NCBI RefSeq assembly: GCF_011839805.1
Contig: NZ_VWPY01000005.1
Coordinates: forward strand, 62,001-126,000
DNA length: 64,000 bases
From: Kineococcus rubinsiae
GTDB taxonomy: Bacteria > Actinomycetota > Actinomycetes > Actinomycetales > Kineococcaceae
Direction of reading: 5' to 3'
The notes under the pieces were generated by a model. The model saw nothing but the letters and a program-made list of their open reading frames with translations. It made no database searches and was not told the origin of the DNA. A program made the translations under genes and the position numbers. Of this stretch, positions 54,142 through 60,578 are shown in pieces (the first letter of the stretch is position 1; the number at the start of each line of letters is the position of its first letter).

Positions 54142-54157
54142 TGTGATCTGTGTCACA
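54142..54157. promoter_or_regulatory. CRP/GlxR-type binding site
   Basis: TGTGATCTGTGTCACA is a perfect TGTGA-N6-TCACA palindrome, the consensus of CRP-family regulators (CRP, and GlxR or Cmr in actinobacteria). It lies midway between the Asp23 operon and the ECF sigma gene, 103 bp from the sigma start. The regulator itself is not in the window. Confidence 0.65.
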
Positions 54158-54215
54158 GTTAAGTCGACGGGTGTCCCGGTTGCCGACGCTGACCAGCACT
54201 GGTCGACTCTCCGTC

Positions 54216-54237
54216 AACGCTCACCCTCCTGAGCGTT
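54216..54237. promoter_or_regulatory. inverted repeat upstream of the ECF sigma gene
   Basis: AACGCTCA at 54216-54223 and TGAGCGTT at 54230-54237 are perfect complements with a 6-base spacer, ending 22 bp before the sigma GTG. It can act as operator or as a leader hairpin close to the ribosome site. Confidence 0.55.
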
Positions 54238-54259
54238 CCTCCTCGTGAAAGGGCGTCTC

Positions 54260-54913
54260 GTGAGTTCGGACACCAGTCCGCCTCTGCCTGGCGGAGTGGA
54301 GCGTCGGGCCCACGGCCGGGGCACCCGCGAATTGGATCACGGCGCTGCCCCGATTCCGGACGACGTGCTGGCGCGTCAGGCGGCGCTGGGTGACAAGACG
54401 GCGTTCTCGCAGCTGGTCAGCCGCCACGGTGCGGCGCTCTACCGCTACGTCAGCCGTTTGCTGCACGACACCCACGACGCTCAGGACTGCGTGCAGGAAG
54501 TGATGCTCTCAGCGTGGAGGAACATCGCCTCCTTTCGCGGAAGCTCTTCGGTGCGCACATGGCTGCTGGTCATGGGCCGCCACGAAGCGCAGAAGATCGC
54601 CCGTCAGCGTCAACCGCACTTTCCACAGTCGGGATCGCGCCCTGCGATCGACTTCGACGACGTCGTCGCCGACATGCGCAACAGGCACTCGGGTCCAGAA
54701 GGTGACACTCTCGAGGCGGAGCTGCTGGCCGCACTGGATGCGTCGCTGTCCTTGCTGCCTGAACGACAGCGCAGCGTTTGGGTCTTGCGCGAGATCGAGC
54801 ACCTGTCGTACACCGAGATCGCGACCGTTGTCGGGACCACCCCTACAGCGGTGCGTGGGCTCCTCCAACGGGCCCGCACCGCCATCGCAACGTCTATGGA
54901 GGAGTGGCGGTGA
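54260..54913 (+). CDS. ECF-type RNA polymerase sigma factor
   Basis: 217 residues from GTG 54260, chosen because GAAAGGG lies at 54247-54253; GTG 54245 is an alternative. Region 2 reads TAFSQLVSRHGAALYRYVSR, LLHDTHDAQDCVQEVMLSAW and FRGSSSVRTWLLVMGRHEAQ; region 4 reads LPERQRSVWVLREIEHLSYT and EIATVVGTTPTAVRGLLQRA. It should direct RNA polymerase to stress promoters. No zinc-binding anti-sigma gene follows; instead its TGA overlaps the GTG of an Asp23-like gene, so that protein might take the control role. Divergent from the Asp23 operon, its most likely target along with itself. Confidence 0.93.
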   Translation: MSSDTSPPLPGGVERRAHGRGTRELDHGAAPIPDDVLARQAALGDKTAFSQLVSRHGAALYRYVSRLLHDTHDAQDCVQEVMLSAWRNIASFRGSSSVRTWLLVMGRHEAQKIARQRQPHFPQSGSRPAIDFDDVVADMRNRHSGPEGDTLEAELLAALDASLSLLPERQRSVWVLREIEHLSYTEIATVVGTTPTAVRGLLQRARTAIATSMEEWR

Positions 54914-55434
54914 ACGACGGCGACGAGAGCGACCTGACAGTCGAGGAGCAAGACGACCGCGCCGCTGACGTGAGCGCAGGCGGCAACAAGTCCAGCGAGC
55001 GACTGGCGCGGGCAACCGTGCTCCTGCGCCAGCACACCGATATCGGCTGGAAAGCCATCGAGGACAACGTCATCGCCCGCGCTCTCACGCTTTACCGGCC
55101 CTCGGCTCCCGTGCGCGGTCATCATGAGTACGGCGACTTCTTCCTCGCCGCCGACCTGTTGGTCGCACAACTACGCTCCGTCATCGACGCCGTTCCGTCG
55201 GCTGCAGCCCGTGACATCACGTGCGTCACTGACGCTCAAGACCATCTGGAATCAGTGACGATCCAACTCATCGCTGCATACGGTGCCTCATTGCTCGAAG
55301 TCGCCAATCGAATCCACGCGGTGGCCGTCAGAGAACTTCGTCAACTCCTCGGTACGCTGGCGCCCACCGCAGGTCAGGTCCATACACACGTCCATTTCGG
55401 CGACGTCTCTGACGACCCGAGCGTGGTCAACTGA
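54910..55434 (+). CDS. Asp23-like protein coupled to the sigma factor
   Basis: 174 residues; GTG 54910 overlaps the sigma stop (GTGA), so the two are made together. It has an acidic start (DGDESDLTVEEQDDRAADVS), a helical middle (WKAIEDNVIARALTLYRPSA, YGDFFLAADLLVAQLRSVID) and a C-terminal VTIQLIAAYGASLLEVANRI, HAVAVRELRQLL that matches the second half of the Asp23 at 53474 (VDLIAEYGVAIADLANSVRR). The first half differs, so this is a diverged or hybrid Asp23 protein. Its place behind an ECF sigma gene, where an anti-sigma factor is expected, makes a regulatory role attractive but unproven. No CxxxC zinc motif or membrane helix is seen. Confidence 0.7.
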   Translation: MNDGDESDLTVEEQDDRAADVSAGGNKSSERLARATVLLRQHTDIGWKAIEDNVIARALTLYRPSAPVRGHHEYGDFFLAADLLVAQLRSVIDAVPSAAARDITCVTDAQDHLESVTIQLIAAYGASLLEVANRIHAVAVRELRQLLGTLAPTAGQVHTHVHFGDVSDDPSVVN

Positions 55435-56198
55435 CCGCGCGACACCTTCCCCGTCGACGGAATGGTTCGAAAGGTGCGCTGACCCGGCGGGCACCGCTGG
55501 TGCCCCGCTCTTCGTCGCCGTCATGCTTGCCGTAATATTAGCTCGACTCCGCCTTCGTGAAGACTGATGACTGACTCACCGTCGTGGTGGTGGGTTGATC
55601 GGTAAATCGTAACGGCTGGTGGAACTCAGCGCTGTCATCATCAGCCATCATCTTTCCCCACCTGAAGCGTGTCGGCTGCGCGTGCCGCTTTGAAACGCTG
55701 CAGATAAGCGGCCCCCGCGGCGCGCCAGGTCGCATTTCGCAAACACCCATATCGTGGCAAGCAGCTGCGCAAGCACGAGTGACCAATATGGCCGCTGCTT
55801 GTCCTAGTGCTCACCTGACGAGCAGCAGACGTTCACGCTAGGCGGCGAGCATGATCGCCTGCATGCTGATCAGGTCAGCGGTCACGTCCTGGACGATCTC
55901 GTGAGGCGTGATCGCGCCGCCGTCCCGGCCAAGTCGGCCGGCTCTCGGCGAAAGACCGTTCATACGGCCCCCGTCATCACGAACTGCACGGGAACGAAGG
56001 TGCAAGCGCTCAAGGTGCTCGGCACCCACCTCAGCCCCTCATTGCGGCTACCCCCTCAGGGTCTCGACTCACCCGGCGCATCCCACTCGCGGCACTCATC
56101 GGTGGACGCCGTCCACGACCAGGCACTATCGCCTCAAGGTGAGCATCACGGCCCCCGATGATCCATACGACCCGTCCAGCGTGAGCAAGGAGTCCACG
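55435..56198. other. gap without a supported gene
   Basis: About 760 bp, part of it less GC-rich than average (55520-55640). A minus-strand frame at 55838-56029 ending DVTADLISMQAIMLAA has good codon bias at its end but no ribosome site, so I do not call it. AAGGAG at 56187-56192 serves the next gene. Confidence 0.4.
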
Positions 56199-56369
56199 AT
56201 GAAGAAGTTCCGCTGCGGAGACGTGGTGCCCGGCTGCACTCGAGCCTTCGTTGGCTCTCCGGATGAGATCCTTCTGGCCGTACACAACCACGCCCGCGCC
56301 GACCATGGGCTCAGCGAGATGCCCGCCGGGCTCGTGGCTCAGGTCCGATCCGCCATGGCTGACGCCTGA
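56199..56369 (+). CDS. DUF1059-family small protein, 56 aa
   Basis: ATG 56199 follows AAGGAG. The product reads MKKFRCGDVVPGCTRAFVGS, DEILLAVHNHARADHGLSEM and LVAQVRSAMAD, which matches the DUF1059 family, small proteins with a conserved Cys-x6-Cys pair (C6 and C13) and a histidine-rich helix (H..HAR.DHG), probably metal-binding. They are frequent in halophiles and actinobacteria; the function is unknown. Stand-alone gene; the preceding frame upstream of this ATG is a shadow. Confidence 0.88.
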   Translation: MKKFRCGDVVPGCTRAFVGSPDEILLAVHNHARADHGLSEMPAGLVAQVRSAMADA

Positions 56370-56586
56370 GGGCGAACTGACATCGCCCATCGGCTCGCCC
56401 GCCTGCATCGAGCGACCCTGGGCTGATCAGCCGGGAAGCCCACCTGCCGAGATGCTCAGCCAAGCGGTTGAGCAGGCACGCGGCGTGGACGATTGGACTC
56501 GCGACCGCCGTCTGCAAGGGTCAGGATCACCATCGTCGCGGCACTGAGGCTGGGCTCGGGTAGCTGCGGTCATGTACGGAGGCAAC

Positions 56587-57507
56587 GTGAACGACGATGA
56601 CGAGCGCGTAGCGGCAGCACCTCAGCGATCGAGTGATGACGATCTTGCCCGCGCCGCTGTGGAGGGCACCCAAGCCCTCGTCCTCATCTTCGACGAGCGA
56701 GGGCACTGCCTCAGCGCTAATCCGGCCGTCACTCGCGCTTTGGGATGGACGCGCGAGGAACTGGGTGCTCGCCCCTTCTGGGACGTCTACGTCGCACCAG
56801 AGCACGTCATCCTTGCGCGTCAGGCATTCACCCTCGCCATCGAACGAGGACTGGCTTTTCCGCAAGAAGGGGACTGGCTGGACCGCTCCGGTGCCCGGCG
56901 CCGCATCCGCATGCACAACGATGTGCTGCGCGACGAGGGAGGCCAGCCGTACGCGCTGGTGACCGTCGGGATGGACGTTACACAACAGAATCACCGGGAA
57001 GCCCTGCTGCGCGAGCGAGCCGAGATTGACCACTTGACGGGCCTGAGCAACCGCTCCGCATTCTTCGACCACCTCAGCACGGCGCTGCACGCTCGCCAGG
57101 GCGCAGGCGTCGGTCTGCTGTTCTGCGACCTCGACGGCTTCAAGCAAGTGAACGATGAGCACGGTCACCACGTCGGGGACTTGCTGTTGACGCAGGTCGC
57201 TCAACGCCTTCAAGACTCATGCGCACCCGACCATGTCGCCGCCCGCTTTGGAGGCGATGAATTCGTCATCTTGTTCCCGCATGCCGATGAACAACGCTTG
57301 AGCCTTCTCGCCGAGCGCATCAAAATCGCCATGCGCGACCCGATCGTCACTTCATCTGGGACAATCAACATCGGCGTCAGCGTGGGCTGGGCAATCAGCG
57401 AACCGAAAATGGCAGCCGATGAGTTGATCCAAGCCGCTGACCATCGCATGTACCGGGTGAAATCCGTCCGCCAGCGACACGCCTCAATCCTAGACAGCGA
57501 TACCTGA
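56587..57507 (+). CDS. PAS-GGDEF diguanylate cyclase
   Basis: 306 residues from GTG 56587 (GGAGG at 56578-56582; ATG 56572 is in frame but has no site). PAS domain about 20-130: LVLIFDERGHCLSANPAVTR, LGWTREELGARPFWDVYVAP, ALVTVGMDVTQQ. The cyclase domain reads DHLTGLSNRSAFFDHLSTAL, FCDLDGFKQVNDEHGHHVGD, GGDEF at 222-226 and HRMYRVKSVRQRH. GGDEF is intact, so it should make c-di-GMP. No RxxD inhibitory site is seen before GGDEF (DHVAARF instead). No membrane segment, so it is a soluble cyclase. Located 250 bp from the rhodopsin gene, convergent with it. Confidence 0.92.
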   Translation: MNDDDERVAAAPQRSSDDDLARAAVEGTQALVLIFDERGHCLSANPAVTRALGWTREELGARPFWDVYVAPEHVILARQAFTLAIERGLAFPQEGDWLDRSGARRRIRMHNDVLRDEGGQPYALVTVGMDVTQQNHREALLRERAEIDHLTGLSNRSAFFDHLSTALHARQGAGVGLLFCDLDGFKQVNDEHGHHVGDLLLTQVAQRLQDSCAPDHVAARFGGDEFVILFPHADEQRLSLLAERIKIAMRDPIVTSSGTINIGVSVGWAISEPKMAADELIQAADHRMYRVKSVRQRHASILDSDT

Positions 57508-57758
57508 CTTCATCTGTCGCTACAATCGCAATCCCCTCGAGCTTCCTCGCGTGGCGTTTAAAGTCTTTAGCTAGTCGAGATATTTGACCAGCCGGCGCCG
57601 GCATCCAGCCATCGCGATGTCACTTCGTAGCTTTGTCCCAGATGTGGTGCGGTCGCTGGTCACCCGGTCGGTAAGTACGGAACCGGCGCTTCGGCGCGCT
57701 CACACCCTGCACTGGGGCTGTCTCTGTCGCCCGCAGCGCGGCAACAAGGCCGCTTGGG

Positions 57759-58796
57759 TCACGAGTGTGGCGGCTTTTCGGGGAAGGCGCGCGGGGTGTC
57801 CGAGGCCGTCGGAGGGGTCATGGTGGCACCCGTGATATCGCGCAGGTTCCGTTCACGCTCAGCAGTGGTGGTCGTCGTGCTCGCGCGCTGCAGACGCCCG
57901 CCGCCTTGGGCTTCGTTGGCGAGGATGACGCCCTTGAGCAGCGGCTGGACACCGTCGGACATCTTCACCGAGGAGATCCAGACCTCCTCGGGGTGGGTCT
58001 GCTCGCCGGCGTGGACGTCCTCGGCGGTGCGTAGCTTCGCGACCTTGTGGATCAGGGCGCCGAAGCCGACCTTAGCGGCGATATCGGCGAAGGAGAAGCC
58101 GACCTGGATGGTGACGGTCCACCACTGCCCGCTGGCCCAGTTGTGGATGGCGTAGGCGATGGGGTACCAGCCCCAGACGCTGAGCAGCAAGATCCCCGCG
58201 TTGCGGTAGGTGGCGTAGGCCCGGGCGCTCATGGAGGCTTTGGACTGGCGCAGGACATTGATCAGCAAGACGTACAGGGCGAGGTAGAAGACCGAGGAGA
58301 CGATGCCCCACACCAGCAGCGCTGTCTGGCTGGTCCCGTCGCCCTGCACGGTGGCACCGATGAACCCGGTGAGAATCATGAGGAACGCCGCGGTCATCAG
58401 CGTGAAGCGGCGCGAGCGGGCCGCAGCGCCCGCGATGGCGGACACGGCGAGGAACTCGATCATGAGCAGGGGGACGGTCACCGACCAGTCCATGTAGCGC
58501 GGGACCAGGGTGTTCAACGCCTCGGCGTTGGGCAGGTACCGCCCGTCGGTGAGGATGTAGCCCTGGTCGAACTTCACCACGAGGTAGACGTAGGCGAGGA
58601 ACGCGACTCCGGTGATGGACAGCGAGGCGAGCACGGCGGGTCGGTAGCGGACCCCGACCTCGGAAGTGGAGTTCCAGGTCCGCACGAAGTGCGCGAACAA
58701 GGCCAGACCGGCGACGACCATCGAGTACTGGATCAGGTCGTGAGCACTGGGGCTGAGGGTGACGAGTTCTGGGCGTGTGGCGGCGACAGCCAGCAC
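57759..58796 (-). CDS. microbial rhodopsin, outward proton-pump type
   Basis: 345 residues from GTG 58796, which has AGGAG five bases upstream; the longer frame in front is low-complexity. Seven helices carry the pump residues: R100, D103 (Schiff base acceptor), T107 and E114 (donor) in PRYMDWSVTVPLLMIEF, thus a DTE motif as in proteorhodopsins, and D238 with retinal lysine K242 in FADIAAKVGFGALI. L111 is at the tuning position of proteorhodopsin (L105) and predicts green absorption. The histidine next to the acceptor in proteorhodopsin (H75) seems to be missing. A ~90-residue C-terminal tail (from about 255, with DGVQPLLKGVILANEAQGGG) is much longer than normal and ends in a serine/threonine/arginine-rich stretch. 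No retinal or carotenoid genes lie in the window. Retinal must come from elsewhere in the genome. Confidence 0.95.
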   Translation of the reverse strand: MLAVAATRPELVTLSPSAHDLIQYSMVVAGLALFAHFVRTWNSTSEVGVRYRPAVLASLSITGVAFLAYVYLVVKFDQGYILTDGRYLPNAEALNTLVPRYMDWSVTVPLLMIEFLAVSAIAGAAARSRRFTLMTAAFLMILTGFIGATVQGDGTSQTALLVWGIVSSVFYLALYVLLINVLRQSKASMSARAYATYRNAGILLLSVWGWYPIAYAIHNWASGQWWTVTIQVGFSFADIAAKVGFGALIHKVAKLRTAEDVHAGEQTHPEEVWISSVKMSDGVQPLLKGVILANEAQGGGRLQRASTTTTTAERERNLRDITGATMTPPTASDTPRAFPEKPPHS

Positions 58797-59152
58797 AGGA
58801 GCTCCTGAGGTACGCGTGGCAAGCCGTTGGTTCGACCTGCAGGCGAAGGTAAATGTTGGACCGATTGTCAGCATCCTCAGCCAGCCAAGATGGCCGATAT
58901 CACTCACGGGGGAGCACCGCCGACGATCGTAGTGCTGTCGGTCACGCTGCTTCATTGGGGCCAGTTCGTTGGGAACGGCTGAGGCTGGCGGGTGGCACCA
59001 GGAGGTCTGCCGATCATGATCATCTGAGTGGCTGAGCTGCTGTTGCTCAGCTGCGCCGACCACGGCCTGCTCTGGCACGCGCATGGTCAAGCGCCGAACA
59101 ACCGGCCAGCGCCGAAGAGACACAGTCGCGTCAAGACCGAGCGCAACGCTTC
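58797..59152. other. gap upstream of the rhodopsin gene
   Basis: Should carry the rhodopsin promoter. Only arginine-rich shadow frames are visible. No clear operator was found. Confidence 0.4.
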
Positions 59153-59644
59153 GTCGAAGGACACCGGTGCCGCCGAGGTTGCCTTGGTCTTCGGCGCGCT
59201 GCGGCCGTGGTCTCCCTCGCCTCGGGGTGGGTCTCGAGCGCAGCGATGACGCGATCGCCGACCACATCGGCATCTCCGCGATGCTATTCGGCGCCACGCT
59301 CCTCGCAGCGGCCCCGTCGCTGCCAGAGCTGGCCACCGGCCTGACCTCGATACGCGACGGCGACGCCCAGCTCGCGGTCAGCGACATCGGCGGCGGTCAC
59401 GCCTTCTTGCCGATGCTTTCCGCTGGCGACGATCGTGTTCGGGCAGGCGGGGCTGCCGCGGGCAGCCGTCAGCGATATCACCCTCACCGCCGTTGGCATC
59501 CTGCTGCGCATCGTGCACAGGGTCGGTTTATCTTCCGGCCCACCAAGCGAGTACTCGGTATGGGCGGGGACTCCCCTGGTGGTCCTAGTGCTGTACGCCG
59601 TCTCGGTGGTCGGTGTTCTCACCTTGTCTGGCGCTGGTAGGTGA
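59153..59644 (+). pseudogene. Na+/Ca2+ exchanger (CaxA-type), C-terminal relic
   Basis: One frame reads SDDAIADHIGISAMLFGATL, LAAAPSLPELATGLTSIRDG and DAQLAVSDIGGGHAFLPML, the second alpha-repeat of sodium/calcium exchangers (GATLLAxxTSLPE). The next frame continues as VFGQAGLPRAAVSDITLTAV, GILLRIVHR and, after another shift, IFRPTKRVLGMGGDSP, and finally LVVLVLYAVSVVGVLTLSG with TAG at 59644. So at least three frameshifts break the gene and the first half is gone. It is a remnant of an ion antiporter; the neighbour is the rhodopsin gene on the other strand. Confidence 0.75.
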
Positions 59645-60186
59645 AGCGCGGGCCACGACGTCTGAGGACAGCGTGGCCCGCACCTCGCAGGGCGCGCCGA
59701 GATACGTTCGTCGCCGAGCCGGTGCTGAGGAGCAGGCAGTGGGCGGGGCATCTGCGCCCACAGCCCTCATCGGCCAGCACACCTTCACGCCAAGCCCGCG
59801 CTGCCGCTGAGGCGGAGGTCACTGATCACCTTGCGCACGAGCCGCGCAGTGCCCCCGATCAGCGCGACTCCAGATGTTGAACCGCACTTACCTGTACGCT
59901 CTTCGCGCCAGAGATGCTGGCGGCCATCTCAGGGTTCGTCGTTGATCTCTCATCGACTGATGATCCCTGCCAGGCGGCAGCGCACAGCTGCACCGAGCTT
60001 CACTCGGCTGATGCAGAGATGAAGCGGCCAGCACCCGGTCAGTGAGCAGGTCGAGGTCTGACGTCGACGAGAAAATTTGTCCCAGAGCAGGCATCGTGGG
60101 ACGTGGTCCAGCCAGGGCCCTGCCATCTTCCCCTCCTCAGGGCACGTGTCAGCAGCCAGCACCATTGACCGTGTCAGGAGGTCGTC
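59645..60186. other. gap without a supported gene
   Basis: About 540 bp; only short frames without ribosome sites. The stretch ends with AGGAGG at 60176-60181 for the next gene. Confidence 0.4.
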
Positions 60187-60456
60187 GTGGATCATCACGG
60201 CAAGCGCGAGCAAGAACGCAGTGCACATGAGCGCTTCGTGCTCACCACCGTCGTCAAGGAAGCGCAGTGGCAGGCCGACGCCTGCGCCGTGCTGGTCGAT
60301 GCTCGCACCACGCTGCACCAACGAGCTGCCCAACGCGGCCTGCTCATCACGGGTGAGCCGTTTGAGGACGTCGAGGTAATGGTCGGTGATCACCGGGTCA
60401 GAATCACCCTGACCGCCGCCGCGGCGCCCATCGCGTCAAGCCCTCCGATCTCTTAG
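60187..60456 (+). CDS. hypothetical protein, 89 aa
   Basis: GTG 60187 with AGGAGG five bases upstream, a strong site. The product is soluble: DHHGKREQERSAHERFVLTT, VVKEAQWQADACAVLVDART, and GLLITGEPFEDVEVMVGDHR followed by a VRITLTAAAAP strand. It has two halves, a charged helical one and a short beta-rich one. No family is recognised. It ends 122 bp before the LOV phosphatase gene on the same strand, so a link to that signalling gene is possible but not shown. Confidence 0.6.
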   Translation: MDHHGKREQERSAHERFVLTTVVKEAQWQADACAVLVDARTTLHQRAAQRGLLITGEPFEDVEVMVGDHRVRITLTAAAAPIASSPPIS

Positions 60457-60578
60457 CATCGCCGGTGGCGGCGTGACGTGTGCCCGCACGGGCACCAACG
60501 GGCAGGCGTATATGTCTTCAGCGACGAATCGCACCGGGCAGTGCTCGCTCAAGAGCGGGCGGCTCGTATCCTTCCGCC

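Larger units (their letters stand above)
53951..54259. promoter_or_regulatory. divergent control region of the Asp23 operon and ECF sigma gene
   Basis: 309 bp between two divergent starts. It includes the TGTGA-N6-TCACA palindrome at 54142-54157 and an inverted repeat at 54216-54237 next to the sigma gene. No clear -35/-10 pair was picked; ECF-type or stress promoters are likely. Confidence 0.6.

Noticed and set aside
58047-58808. 253-aa plus-strand frame
   Set aside because: Antisense to the rhodopsin gene and composed mostly of Gly, Asp, Glu and Val.
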